Notes: generated by a model from the sequence alone, not told the origin. A DNA stretch of 64,000 nucleotides from Wansuia hejianensis (GCF_014337215.1 NZ_CP060635.1:3729501-3793500), one strand, 5' to 3'. Counted from the stretch's first letter, positions 52,978-63,747 are shown. Translations and numbers: made by a program.

Positions 52978-55900
52978 ATGAAAAGAAAGCATATTTTTCG
53001 AGCGATTGCACTGATTTTATCCGTCAGCCTGATGGCAAACACAATACCAGCCTATGCGCTGCCCCAAACCACGGAAGAAAGTGATGGCTTCCAGATGCCG
53101 GAGGGGATTCCGCTGCCTACGGAACCGCCCTCCCTGGAGAAACCTTCAGGAGGAAGCGGCATTTCGGAGGATGAACTAGCTCTGGAGCCGCCGCCTGTGG
53201 AATCAGAGCCCAATGAATCACCGATTCTGGAAGAGGTGGAAGACCGGCGGGAAGTAAATACAAAGCATTTTCTGACTGCGGACCATACCTATCTGGCGGC
53301 CGTTTATCCGTCAGCCGTCCACTATGAGGAGGACGGCGTATGGAAGGAGATTGACAATACCCTGCAGCTTCAAAGCGACGAAACAGGCAGTGAATATTAT
53401 GGAAACACTGCTTCGGATACCCATGTCCGCTTTTCAAAATATGGCACGGAGGATACGCTAGCCTCCATAGAACGCGGCGGCCTGACGCTCTCCTGGGGGC
53501 TTGCCGGATCACCGGCTCAGGAGGAAGCTGCAGAAACTACAGAGGAGGAAGTGTCTGCCGATGAAAATGCAGTTTCAGAGAGTGTACCCGATCCTGAAGC
53601 TTCTTCCAACGGCTCCGCAGCCGAGGCCCTGGAAGTTAATACCGGTTCTGAAAAAACCCGGAAGGAAGCAGACGAAACGGATTCGTACGCTGTTTTGGGC
53701 GCAGAGGAAAACGCTGCTTCCCAGGAGGCAGCCGATGAAAATCCGGCTTCTGAAGCGGCAGAAGGCGCAAAGGTGTCTTCTCCTGAGGCAACCGGCGAAG
53801 AGGTTTCCCCGGATATGGCCGCTGCCGAAGAATCTCCTTCTGATGCGGCAGTTCCTCCAGCCAAAGCGCCCCCTTCAGTCAGTACCTTTCAGGTCATTCA
53901 GCCGCCGCAGGCCGTAATGCCCCTTGCCGCTGAAGAACCGGCGATGCTGGAAACGGAGGAGGAAATCCAGGTCTATAATGAAACCTGTACGCAGCTTCCG
54001 GCTCTCACTTCCGTGGGATATTATCCGGAGATTCTGCCGGATATAGACCTTTCCTACCTGGTGACCTCGAATACCGTCAAGGAATTTGTAACGATTAAAT
54101 CCGTATCCGCGGCAGGCACGCCGCTTTCTTTCCGGCTTGCCCATCCGGGGCTGGGGCTGGAACTGACAGAAGACGGCCGGATTTTAGCGCATCCGCTGGA
54201 AAAACCCGAGGACATAGCCTTTGAGTTTTCCGTTCCCTATATGTACGATGCGGCGGAAGCTGAATCCTATGAAGTAGCTTATTCTCTGGCAGCCGGTGAC
54301 GGAAGCAGCATTTTGACGCTTGTGCCGGACCAGGCATGGCTGGCGGACCCGGAGCGGGTTTATCCGGTTGTGATTGATCCCAGTACAGAAACTGACAAAC
54401 GAACCAGCAGCATCCAGGATACCTTCGTTCAGAGTAAATATCCCAATCAGAGCGGCGTTTCCCAGAATGGCTCTTTCTATGTGGGAGATTCCTATCCCTA
54501 TGGCGTGAGCCGGGCTTTGATCCGTTTTCCAAACCTTCCCACCCTCTCCAAAGGGGATATGGTGTATTATGCCAAAATGTATGTGTGGCAGAGGGAGTTT
54601 TCCACAGAAGGCCAGACCTATTTCAATATAGCCGCCCATATGGTGACATCTGACTGGGACCCCTATACGGTGAATTGGAACAACCAGCCTTCCTTTGACG
54701 GGGCGGCTCTGGACTATTTCCGGGCGGAGGAGGTAGCCAGCGGTAACACCATCTATGTGACTCCAAGGGGCGTGGACATCACGAAGGCGGTTCGGAGCTG
54801 GTATGCGGGGAGCAATTATGGGATTATTTTAAAATCCGTGAACGAGGCGCCGGCTTATAAAGAAGTCGCCCGATTCTTTGCGTCTAATTATCCGGACGGA
54901 TACGCTTCCGGTATCAGTGCAGAGCAGCATCCCGGGGCGTATATTTATTACAAGAATGCGGCGGGCGTGGAAGACTATTGGAGTTACCATGAGCAGTCGG
55001 CCGGGCGTGCAGGAATGGGTTATACCAACGATTTTACAGGTAATCAGGTATTTATTCATGGAGATGCGGAAACGACCGGAACGCGCCTGCCGGCCAGTGT
55101 GTCTCATGTCTATAATATGAGCAGCAGTGACCAGAGCTCCCGCTTCGGGAATGGATGGCGGCTGAGCTGCATGCAAGAGCTGGTTGGCACAGGAAACAAT
55201 GAGTTCCCTTATAAATATATTGATGCGGATGGGACGGAGCACTATTTTTACCGGGATGCCAAGGACGGGAATAAGCTGAAGGATGAAGACGGCCTGGGCT
55301 GGACCATCACTCAGGAAAGCGCCTCCGATTATGATATCCACCGGAAAATGGAAAATAAGGACGGCTACCAAATGGTATTCGGAGCGGATGGGTATCTCAG
55401 GAGGGAAATAGATACCAACGGTAACACGATTCTGTACCAGTACGGGCCGCACGCGAACGGGAATTTTATAGGGTATATTGTCGATCCCACAGGAGCCCGG
55501 ATTGACTTTTCTTATACGGAAAATTATGAACGGCTTGCGGGGATTACGGACAGTGCCGGGCGCACGACCAGCTTTGAATATGATGCTGCCGGGAATCTGA
55601 TAAAGATCAATGATCCGGATGGGGCTTCAAGTACCTATTCTTATGAGGGGAATTTACTAAAGGAAGCGTGTTCGCCGGACGGCTACTCAGTGTGCTATGA
55701 GTATGCGAATGACTTCCGGGTGCCCAGGGTATCGAAGATCTCTGAACGATGTGGAGCGGATACTGGACAGTCCCTGAAGATTTCCTACCAGAACGGAAGT
55801 ACCACAGTATTTGAGGACTGTGGGCTGGATGGGGATTTAGCTGCTGCCTCAGATAATCTGATTACCACCTACAACTTTGACAACATGGGGCGGGTGACCG

Positions 55901-58900
55901 ACATTTATGATGCGGATGGAAACGCTAACAGCTATGAGTATTATAAAGAGAATCTGACAAACAACAAATTAAAGCAGTCAGGAAGCACCCAGAGGACCGT
56001 GTATAATTACCTGATTAATCCTAACTTTGCGCCGGATACAGCCGATACCTGGTACGCTAAGGTTGAAAACATGGATACTGGAATTGGAGTAGATCGGGTT
56101 GATAATACTGGCTATGTAGCGGATACCTCCATCCGTGTGGGAAAATCCGTATCAGAAGGTTCTGGGGGAGCGGCGCAGCAGGTGAGCCTTCCTGCAGGAG
56201 AATACACATTTTCTTCTTATGTAAAGACTTCAGAGATTGCCGCTACCAGTGACAACAGCGGCGCTTCACTCCAAGTTATTACCTCTTCCGGCGGGCAATT
56301 TGCTGAACGTTTTGTGACGGGGACAACGGACGCGTCTGTTGACCGCGGATGGGAGCGGCTCTCGGTAACTTTTCAATTGAATCAAGCTGAAACGGTAACT
56401 GTCTGGTGCGGAATCTTCTCCGCAACTGGTCATGCATGGTTTGACTGCCTGCAATTAGAAGAAGGCAATGTGGCAAACCGGGTAAATATGGCCAGAAATG
56501 CCGGGTTCGAATATCTAAAGGGGGATCAAACGCTCCAAAACTGGGGACTCAATGGAGGAACGCAAACTACCGGGCACACATCACCAGGGAGGTTTGGAGA
56601 TCGCTGCGGAACCATAGCGGGTGAAGCTGGAATAAGCAAAAATATAGCTCATGGAATCAGAGTAAAAGGGAAGGAAGGAGATATTTTCTCGTTAAGCGGA
56701 TGGGTAAAAACGGATGCCATACCGGGGCACTATGCAGCGTTTGCAGCGGCAATTATCTATACCACAGGAGATCCGAAATGGGTGGTTTTTAATGTGAATC
56801 CTTATGTTTCCGGTTGGCAGTATCTACACGGCATTGTCCCTACTGATGATGAAAATCCAACCACGAACCGGGAATACCAAGCAATTCATTTTTATATTTT
56901 TCATGAAGATCAGTTAAATCCCGCTTATTATGATGGGATACAACTCACAAAAGATAATGGGCAGAGTTATGTCTACGACAGTAACGGTAATCTAACTTCC
57001 GCATCTAATGCTGCAGAAAGCTCCGGATTTGTCTATGACGGTAACCAGAACCTCAGCAGGATTTCCAATCCTGATGGTACTTCATTCGATTATGTTTATG
57101 ACCAGAAGAAAAACTTAACCTCTGCAAAAAGCTCCGAAGGCGTGGGATATTATTACAGCTATGATGCTAACGGGAATCCAACTCAGGCTAAGGTTCAGGG
57201 GGGAGCAAACCGTGCGTCTATTACTGACGGAAGAACTTATTATATAAGAAGCAAAACTGCTGGTAAATACCTCGATGTAGAAGGCGCGTCCAATGAAGAT
57301 GTTAGAAATGTAAGGCTTAATTCTTTTCATGGGGGAACAAATCAGCAGTGGATGGTACGTAAGGCCTCCGATGGCTATTATCAATTGGTAACCCAGATAC
57401 CAAATTCCGGACAGGTTTTGGGAGTAGATGGAGGAAAAAATGAATTGCGGGCGAATGTGGCCATTTATAATAATTATTTTACAGACGCCACAAAGTTCAA
57501 ATTCAAAGCGGTGGAAAGTGGGTATCAGATTCTTCCTAAATGTGCGGACGATACAAAAGCCGTAGATTACTATCAATCCAATGTACATCTATGGACGGTA
57601 GATGAACCAATCAATCAAATCTGGTATTTTGAGCCAGTATCGGGGGAAATTTCTGCCGCACCAGAAGTTGGAAAGATTTACTCCATCCGCTCACGTTTCA
57701 GTGGCCAACTTCTTGATATCAATGGTATAAGCACCGAGCCTTCTGCAATGCTGATGCAGTGTCATCCAAACGGAGGTCTCAACCAGCAGTTTATCCTGGA
57801 AACTGCCGGAGAAGACACCTATTATCTGGCACCTCATCATGCGCCTGAGATGGCTTTGGAGGAACCTGTGGGTAATGGTCTGGTGACACAACAGAACAAA
57901 ATACCGGAGAGCCCAAGACAGGTCTTCAGGTTTGAAAAGCAAAGTAATGGGACTTACAGGATTACATCAACGGCTAACCCGGCGGGCGGCCTGACCGTCA
58001 AAGACGCCTCTTTGAGCGCAGGAGCGGAAGTATGGTCAGAGACCTATACCGGCACAGAAAATCAGCAGTGGATTCTGGAAGAAGTATCCGGAACCATGAC
58101 TTCCTCCGCAACCTACACTGCAGATGGCCGAAATATCAGCTCCGTCACAGACGCCCGCGGCGGAACTGCTTCCAACACCTATGACGCGGGAAACCGTCTG
58201 CTGACAGCGGAAACCGACGCGTTGGGAAACACGGTCAATTACACGTATGATCCCAATAACGACCGGCTGACTCAGGTATCCGCCGTCAATGGCACAGAAA
58301 CAGTCACATCCTCCTATGGCTATACGGGAGACCAGCTGACCTCCATCACCCACAACGGTTTTACTTATACGGTAAATTATGACGGATACGGGAACCAGAC
58401 CTCTACCTATGTGGGAAGCCAGATGCTTTCTTCCAATACGTATCTGCCCCATAACGGCCTTTTGTCCTATTCTGACTATGGAAACGGCGGACGGGTCGGC
58501 TACGCCTATGATAAATGGGGACGGACCATTGAAAAAAAATACAACGACCAGGCGGCCTACCGGTATGTCTATGACGCCTACGGAAGTCTGGCCCGGAAAG
58601 AAAGCCTCCTGGATCAGACTGTAACTGATTATCAATATGATATGATCGGCCGGATCGTAGGGATGGACAGCACAGACGGACAGACCCTGAGGATTGCCTA
58701 CGACAGCAAAAACCGGACGGATTACGTGGTCAGCAAAGTCGGCGATTCCTCCACAAAAACCAGGTATCTCTACGGAAATACCGGCGCCAATCAAAAAGCC
58801 GGGCTGATTTATGGAGTTGAGATTGACGATACGCCGGCGGTAAGTTATGCTTATGATAACATGGCACGGCGTACCGGCAGGACGCTGGATCTGGATACCG

Positions 58901-60450
58901 ATTATGTGACCAGTTATGGGTATCTGGCTGGAAATGAAGCCGGCACCACTACCGCGCTGGTTGAGCGTCTGCAGAGCGGCCCGGAAACATGGTGGTACGC
59001 CTATGACGCTGTCGGAAATATCACATCTATTTCCAAAGGAGAGACGAAGGAAGCAGCCATTTTGCAGGAACAGTACGTTTATGACGGGCTGGGCCAAATA
59101 ATCCGGGAAAACAGTAAATCCCAGGATAAAACCATTACGTATCGTTATGACGGGGGCGGGAACCTTACAGAGCGGAAGGAATATACGTACAGTACCGGGG
59201 AGTTGGGAGATCCGGTACAGACTGTCGCCTATGGGTATGGGGATATGAACTGGAAAGACAAGCTGACTTCCTATGACGGCACAGAAATCACCTATGACGC
59301 CATTGGGAACCCGCTGTCCTATCTTGGGAAGACCCTGACCTGGCAGAACGGCAGGCAGCTGGCCTCCTTAAATGACACAGATCTGACCGTAAACTATGCC
59401 TATGATGACAGTGGAATCCGGATTCAGAAAACAGTTAACGGAACAGAGACAAAGTTTTATTTAAATGGAACCGTGATCTTAACCCAGATGACAGGAAATG
59501 AGCGGATGGATTTCCTGTATGATGAAGCCGGAGATCTGCTGGGATTCAAATATGACGGAAATAGCTATTATTACATACGGAATCTGCAGAGTGACATCAC
59601 TGGTATATTGAACAGCGCGGGGGAACAGATCGTCAGCTATGCCTATGATGCCTGGGGGAAGCTGCTCTCTGTGGCGGGAAGTGCTGCGGATACGATCGGG
59701 GAAAAGAATCCTTTCCGGTATCGGGGGTATTATTACGACACAGAGACGGGATTGTACTATTTGAACAGCAGATATTACGATCCAGATACTAAAAGATTTC
59801 TGAATGCAGACGGATATGTGACAACTGGCATGGGACTCATCGACGCAAACATGTTTGCGTATTGTGGGAATAATCCTGTAAACCAGTTAGATCCGAGCGG
59901 CAATGGGGGAATTGCGGCCGTAGCTGCAACTATTTGGGGCCTGATTGCTGGGGCAGGCGTAGGGTTTTGGGTAGGTGCTGCACTTGCAGTGACAGGAGCT
60001 GGGTTATTGGGTAAAGCTCTCTATAATCTTGGTCAGAAAGCAAATTCGTGGGCAAGTAGTCGTCCTGCACCAAAGGCTGCAACAAAAACAAAAGAAAAGG
60101 AAAAAGCCGTTGCTGTACCCAAGCAAAAGGATAAAAAGAAAACCTATTTTCCGGAAAATCCTTATGACTTTAAACCCAGATGTTTAACAATGGTTGTTAG
60201 GAAAAATATTGGTGAAGGAAAAAATGGAGGAATTATCCATTGGGTAGTGCCAAAAGTAAATGCTACAGATAAGGATATAGTAATTTTCGAGTGGAATGAA
60301 GATTACTTAAAGGGGCCGCATTATCATGCCTTGCTTCCACAATGGAATAATCAACATCAAGATAGTGATGGAAATCCCATTCCACATTATATATCTGGCC
60401 AACCAATACCTGAACCTTGGGATACATTATATTTTAGTGATGCTACATGA
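52978..60450 (+). CDS. Secreted RHS/YD-repeat polymorphic toxin with lectin-like modules
   Basis: 2490 residues from the ATG at 52978. A Sec signal peptide (KRKHIFRAIALILSVSLMANTIPAYA) leads a Glu/Ala-rich low-complexity stretch (about 175-310). A DNRLRE-like domain (about 475-625: DTFVQSKYPNQSG, VNWNNQPSF) follows, then YD repeats, a carbohydrate-binding-like stretch (about 1005-1325), two ricin-type trefoil units (about 1416-1700; NQQWMV, NQQFIL, NQQWIL), and more YD repeats. The RHS core ends with RYRGYYYDTETGLYYLNSRY and NPVNQLDPSG. After a hydrophobic segment the tip (about 2370-2490; YFPENPYDFKPRC, IFEWNEDYLKGPHYH) resembles, from memory, polymorphic toxin type 37. The shell likely encloses the toxin. 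An immunity candidate follows directly. Confidence 0.92.
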   Translation: MKRKHIFRAIALILSVSLMANTIPAYALPQTTEESDGFQMPEGIPLPTEPPSLEKPSGGSGISEDELALEPPPVESEPNESPILEEVEDRREVNTKHFLTADHTYLAAVYPSAVHYEEDGVWKEIDNTLQLQSDETGSEYYGNTASDTHVRFSKYGTEDTLASIERGGLTLSWGLAGSPAQEEAAETTEEEVSADENAVSESVPDPEASSNGSAAEALEVNTGSEKTRKEADETDSYAVLGAEENAASQEAADENPASEAAEGAKVSSPEATGEEVSPDMAAAEESPSDAAVPPAKAPPSVSTFQVIQPPQAVMPLAAEEPAMLETEEEIQVYNETCTQLPALTSVGYYPEILPDIDLSYLVTSNTVKEFVTIKSVSAAGTPLSFRLAHPGLGLELTEDGRILAHPLEKPEDIAFEFSVPYMYDAAEAESYEVAYSLAAGDGSSILTLVPDQAWLADPERVYPVVIDPSTETDKRTSSIQDTFVQSKYPNQSGVSQNGSFYVGDSYPYGVSRALIRFPNLPTLSKGDMVYYAKMYVWQREFSTEGQTYFNIAAHMVTSDWDPYTVNWNNQPSFDGAALDYFRAEEVASGNTIYVTPRGVDITKAVRSWYAGSNYGIILKSVNEAPAYKEVARFFASNYPDGYASGISAEQHPGAYIYYKNAAGVEDYWSYHEQSAGRAGMGYTNDFTGNQVFIHGDAETTGTRLPASVSHVYNMSSSDQSSRFGNGWRLSCMQELVGTGNNEFPYKYIDADGTEHYFYRDAKDGNKLKDEDGLGWTITQESASDYDIHRKMENKDGYQMVFGADGYLRREIDTNGNTILYQYGPHANGNFIGYIVDPTGARIDFSYTENYERLAGITDSAGRTTSFEYDAAGNLIKINDPDGASSTYSYEGNLLKEACSPDGYSVCYEYANDFRVPRVSKISERCGADTGQSLKISYQNGSTTVFEDCGLDGDLAAASDNLITTYNFDNMGRVTDIYDADGNANSYEYYKENLTNNKLKQSGSTQRTVYNYLINPNFAPDTADTWYAKVENMDTGIGVDRVDNTGYVADTSIRVGKSVSEGSGGAAQQVSLPAGEYTFSSYVKTSEIAATSDNSGASLQVITSSGGQFAERFVTGTTDASVDRGWERLSVTFQLNQAETVTVWCGIFSATGHAWFDCLQLEEGNVANRVNMARNAGFEYLKGDQTLQNWGLNGGTQTTGHTSPGRFGDRCGTIAGEAGISKNIAHGIRVKGKEGDIFSLSGWVKTDAIPGHYAAFAAAIIYTTGDPKWVVFNVNPYVSGWQYLHGIVPTDDENPTTNREYQAIHFYIFHEDQLNPAYYDGIQLTKDNGQSYVYDSNGNLTSASNAAESSGFVYDGNQNLSRISNPDGTSFDYVYDQKKNLTSAKSSEGVGYYYSYDANGNPTQAKVQGGANRASITDGRTYYIRSKTAGKYLDVEGASNEDVRNVRLNSFHGGTNQQWMVRKASDGYYQLVTQIPNSGQVLGVDGGKNELRANVAIYNNYFTDATKFKFKAVESGYQILPKCADDTKAVDYYQSNVHLWTVDEPINQIWYFEPVSGEISAAPEVGKIYSIRSRFSGQLLDINGISTEPSAMLMQCHPNGGLNQQFILETAGEDTYYLAPHHAPEMALEEPVGNGLVTQQNKIPESPRQVFRFEKQSNGTYRITSTANPAGGLTVKDASLSAGAEVWSETYTGTENQQWILEEVSGTMTSSATYTADGRNISSVTDARGGTASNTYDAGNRLLTAETDALGNTVNYTYDPNNDRLTQVSAVNGTETVTSSYGYTGDQLTSITHNGFTYTVNYDGYGNQTSTYVGSQMLSSNTYLPHNGLLSYSDYGNGGRVGYAYDKWGRTIEKKYNDQAAYRYVYDAYGSLARKESLLDQTVTDYQYDMIGRIVGMDSTDGQTLRIAYDSKNRTDYVVSKVGDSSTKTRYLYGNTGANQKAGLIYGVEIDDTPAVSYAYDNMARRTGRTLDLDTDYVTSYGYLAGNEAGTTTALVERLQSGPETWWYAYDAVGNITSISKGETKEAAILQEQYVYDGLGQIIRENSKSQDKTITYRYDGGGNLTERKEYTYSTGELGDPVQTVAYGYGDMNWKDKLTSYDGTEITYDAIGNPLSYLGKTLTWQNGRQLASLNDTDLTVNYAYDDSGIRIQKTVNGTETKFYLNGTVILTQMTGNERMDFLYDEAGDLLGFKYDGNSYYYIRNLQSDITGILNSAGEQIVSYAYDAWGKLLSVAGSAADTIGEKNPFRYRGYYYDTETGLYYLNSRYYDPDTKRFLNADGYVTTGMGLIDANMFAYCGNNPVNQLDPSGNGGIAAVAATIWGLIAGAGVGFWVGAALAVTGAGLLGKALYNLGQKANSWASSRPAPKAATKTKEKEKAVAVPKQKDKKKTYFPENPYDFKPRCLTMVVRKNIGEGKNGGIIHWVVPKVNATDKDIVIFEWNEDYLKGPHYHALLPQWNNQHQDSDGNPIPHYISGQPIPEPWDTLYFSDAT

Positions 60451-60527
60451 AGCATAAGATAAACTTGTCTATTAAATGCAAAAATATTATTTCAAAACCA
60501 TTAACTCGTTGATAGAAAGGCAGAAAA

Positions 60528-61391
60528 ATGAAAATAGATTGGAAAAATCGATATGAAATAGAACAAATCAATATATATGATTCTGATATTATACAATTTG
60601 ATTACCGCTACGAAAAAAGACAAATATATTTAACTTGTAAAAGCAATAAATTCAACATTTGTTTTTGCTTTATTTTTTCCAATGTATTGTTCCATGCGGG
60701 ATATAAAAAAACAGATTCTGAGGAAGACTTAGCTAAAGGTATTGTTGTAGAAGAAAATTCGCAACAACTAGGACAGTTATTAAATATTCAACGGGCAGGG
60801 ACAGACTATAGAAGTTCTTGGTTTGATTGGGGGGTCTCTTATCTTCCGGTAAAAATGCAGATGCATTCAGGAACAGTTATACAAATTATATGTGATACTA
60901 TTTATTATAAATCATATGAATTAGGACGAATGATGCCTGTATGGCCTGACCCCAAAAAGGATTACATGAAAATTAGGCACGGTGATATTAATCGAATCAA
61001 CAATATTGAAGTACATGACAGCTTATTTATTGGTTTTTCATATGATGATAAAAAAAGAGAATTATACTTTGGATGCTTAAACCCATATTATAAGAAAAAA
61101 GATATTTTTGTCTTTTCTGATGTTGCATGCTATAGTATGCAGAGCTGTGAATTTTTAGGTGAAGAGACACGGATATGGGCATTGTATGCAGAAGAAGCCA
61201 CTAAAGAAATGATCGTTGGAACACTTGCGAATTCAAACATGTTTCAGGCCGCTCAAGCTTATAAAATGAATAAAGTATACTTTTCTTGCGACCAATTTTC
61301 TTCTTTTACTTTAGGATTTGACCTGGCATCTGGTGATGTACTTCTTGTTACTGCTTCTTTATTAGAATATAAAGAGGTTTCCTATTTATAA
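60528..61391 (+). CDS. Putative immunity protein for the RHS toxin
   Basis: 287 residues; GAAAGG is placed before the ATG, 77 bases after the RHS stop. AT-rich codon use contrasts with the GC-richer RHS shell and matches the toxin tip, as expected for a toxin-immunity cassette acquired together. No known domain recognised; the sequence shows two similar halves beginning IYDSDIIQFDYRYEKRQIYL (about 16) and VHDSLFIGFSYDDKKRELYF (about 165), suggesting an internal duplication. Role inferred from position. Confidence 0.6.
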   Translation: MKIDWKNRYEIEQINIYDSDIIQFDYRYEKRQIYLTCKSNKFNICFCFIFSNVLFHAGYKKTDSEEDLAKGIVVEENSQQLGQLLNIQRAGTDYRSSWFDWGVSYLPVKMQMHSGTVIQIICDTIYYKSYELGRMMPVWPDPKKDYMKIRHGDINRINNIEVHDSLFIGFSYDDKKRELYFGCLNPYYKKKDIFVFSDVACYSMQSCEFLGEETRIWALYAEEATKEMIVGTLANSNMFQAAQAYKMNKVYFSCDQFSSFTLGFDLASGDVLLVTASLLEYKEVSYL

Positions 61392-61469
61392 TTGAACTGT
61401 AATAACTATAACTGAAAGAAATAAAAAAATTTAGTAAACTCAGGATAGGAAAACTTTAGAGATACCTTT

Positions 61470-62602
61470 AGCTGACTTCCTGTGACGGCGCGGTAATCAC
61501 CTATGACGCGATCGGGAACCCGCTGTCCTATCTTGGGAAGACCCTGACCTGGCAGAACGGCAGGCAGCTGGCCTCCTTAAATGACACAGATCTGACCGTA
61601 AACTATGCCTATGATGACAGTGGAATCCGGATTCAGAAAACAGTTAACGGAACAGAGACAAAGTTTTATTTAAATGGAACCGTGATCTTAACCCAGATGA
61701 CAGGAAATGAGCGGATGGATTTCCTGTATGATGAAGCCGGAGATCTGCTGGGATTCAAATATGACGGAAATAGCTATTATTACATACGGAATCTGCAGAG
61801 TGACATCACTGGTATATTGAACAGCGCGGGGGAACAGATCGTCAGCTATGCCTATGATGCCTGGGGGAAGCTGCTCTCTGTGGCGGGAAGTGCTGCGGAT
61901 ACGATCGGGGAAAAGAATCCTTTCCGGTATCGGGGGTATTATTACGACACAGAGACGGGATTGTACTATTTGAACAGCAGATATTATAATCCAGAAATAG
62001 GAAGATATTTAAACGCTGATAAGGCTATTCCAGGCGTAGGCGGTGATATACGTGGCTATAATTTGTTTTCTTATTGTATGAATAACCCTATAAATATGAG
62101 TGATCCAAACGGCCAGTGGCCAAAATGGATTCAAGGAGTAGCTAATGCTGTTGAAAATTTAGTAAAAAAGGCTATTAATAAGGCTATTAATAATGTAAAA
62201 GCGGCACTATCATCAAAGCCTAAAGTAAGCCAAACTACAAACAAACGCCCGTATACGGGTAAACCTGGGAGTACTTATAAAGCACCAAACGGCGACACAA
62301 GAACATATGGCCCTGACGGAAAACCCAAACATGATTACGATCATAGCGATCATGGCTATCCAGATAAACATCCACATGATGAAAATGGAGGACATAATCA
62401 TGATTGGGAAAACGGAGTCAGAGGACCAGCTTATAGTGTAAATAACGATCCCCTTGCAGGCGCAGCTTTAATAACAGTATGTGCCATTGGATTTTTCTTA
62501 GTGGCCGCTGATGACATTACTGTAATAGGCATAGCTGATAACTTCCTTTTAGGGCCATTGGGGGCAGGGGTAAGTAAAGGATTGATTATGATTTTCGGAT
62601 AA
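61470..62602 (+). pseudogene. Displaced RHS C-terminal cassette (orphan toxin tip)
   Basis: Bases 61470-61989 repeat 59261-59780 of the RHS gene nearly exactly, then a different tip follows: NPEIGRYLNADKAIPG, NNPINMSDPNGQ, a Lys-rich linker, and a His/Asp-rich domain (YGPDGKPKHDYDHSDHG, HPHDENGGHNHDW) that recalls polymorphic toxin type 24. It ends in two hydrophobic segments. A stop codon lies directly before the duplicated part and there is no signal peptide; a GTG at 61682 is the only internal start. It probably needs recombination into the main RHS gene to be exported. Confidence 0.75.
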
Positions 62603-62650
62603 AGGATTTGTAAAGTAGCAAAATTCAAATAAAAGGGAGTGTAATATATT

Positions 62651-63106
62651 ATGATTAGAGGAGTTTCGTTTAACATCCCACAGCTAAAATCTAATACATT
62701 ATGGAAAATTTTTAGTGCGATTGACATTAATAAATACTATTGGTATATAATACAAAGCCAAACAGAAGTATGGGATAATTTGTTAGAAAATGATTTTTTC
62801 AAACAAGAATGCTATCCTGGTGAGGAATTTTCGACATGTATTCAATCCAACCATTATATTGTTTTCTTAAAATTACAAGCCTATAGCACATTCACTAATA
62901 TGAGGAATATGTGTGAATACAATGATTATATTAAAAGTGATTGTCAGCTAATTCTTTTGGTTCATGATTGCGAGTATGTTGAACTTTATTCTAAAGATCA
63001 GTATACCATAAATTTAATTTACCAAAGGGCTGCTGCTAATGGCTATAAGGAAATTGAATATATAATGGATAATAATGATGGTCGAAAAGTATTAGATATT
63101 CTTTAA
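62651..63106 (+). CDS. Putative immunity protein, DUF2691-like
   Basis: 151 residues, with AAAGGGAGT before the ATG. It begins MIRGVSFNIPQLKSNTLW and has FSAIDINKYYWYI, which resembles DUF2691 proteins (from memory). AT-rich, 48 bases after the orphan tip, so it is probably the cognate immunity gene of that tip (inference). Confidence 0.6.
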   Translation: MIRGVSFNIPQLKSNTLWKIFSAIDINKYYWYIIQSQTEVWDNLLENDFFKQECYPGEEFSTCIQSNHYIVFLKLQAYSTFTNMRNMCEYNDYIKSDCQLILLVHDCEYVELYSKDQYTINLIYQRAAANGYKEIEYIMDNNDGRKVLDIL

Positions 63107-63221
63107 AAAAATATAATGATATTATCCACCTCTGCTGTTTGATTTATCGAAACTTTAGTCTATTATTAAAAAATTTCTAAATTGTGTCACTTAAGCGAAT
63201 TATGCTAATCCTGATTATTTA

Positions 63222-63264
63222 GCAAGACCAGCCTCCAAAACAGGCTGGCTCTTGCATAAAATTT
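63222..63264. terminator. Hairpin, probable terminator
   Basis: GCAAGACCAGCCT pairs with CAGGCTGGCTCTTGC apart from one bulge, followed by ATAAAATTT. It ends the cassette containing the DUF2691-like gene. Confidence 0.55.
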
Positions 63265-63265
63265 A

Positions 63266-63465
63266 TACCATATATTTAATTTTTCCGCACCACAGATAGA
63301 ACATTCGTATCCAATAAGAACCGTTTCTACATATGCGTCACCTACTACAACAGTTTCATAATGCCCGGTTTCTTCATTCGTTCCTGTCTGAAAGAGTTGG
63401 GTTCCTACCTGACGTTGCCGGTATTCAGTGTAGTACCAGAACGAATTAAGGCTGTTGTAACCACC
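63266..63465 (-). pseudogene. Fragment of a surface/RHS-like protein on the minus strand
   Basis: Between two stop codons the minus strand reads FNGGYNSLNSFWYYTEYRQR, then GTQLFQTGTNEETGHYE and VVVGDAYVE, IGYECSICGAEK. It looks like real protein but has no start and no continuation upstream, where a plus-strand fragment begins. Family not recognised. Confidence 0.35.
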
Positions 63466-63642
63466 GTTGAAGCGTTAAATGCAACTGGCGTAGTAATTGC
63501 AATTCGTGATAAGCCTAACCATGTAAGCGTTATTCCTGCGCCAGCTGTAGGTACTTTGCAAGAATGGATTGATACTGGCTCAAGCCATATTTGTACGCAA
63601 GCCGTAAAAGGAGTTGTAGTTAAATGGGATGGTGAGTATTAG
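63460..63642 (+). pseudogene. Fragment of an unknown (possibly toxin-tip) protein
   Basis: The plus strand reads VVTTVEALNATGVVIAIRDK, PNHVSVIPA, LQEWIDTGSSHICTQAVK and VVVKWDGEY then stop. The open frame extends to an ATG at 63361 but that part overlaps the minus-strand fragment. Placement before a DUF5071-like gene suggests it is the tail of another displaced toxin tip. The family is not recognised. Confidence 0.35.
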
Positions 63643-63747
63643 ATTCACATAAGTAATTAATGCCTTCAAAATATGTGTATAACAAATAACCCTAAATGAT
63701 TTGTTTACTAAGTGACATTGTTAAATATAATACCAAAGGAGACCGCC

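Noticed and set aside
52701..53042. 113-codon minus-strand frame over the RHS start
   Set aside because: Located in AT-rich DNA and antisense to the RHS signal peptide, with no ribosome binding site.
58036..59097. 353-codon minus-strand open frame
   Set aside because: Antisense to the YD-repeat region of the RHS gene; its apparent repeats mirror the YD repeats.
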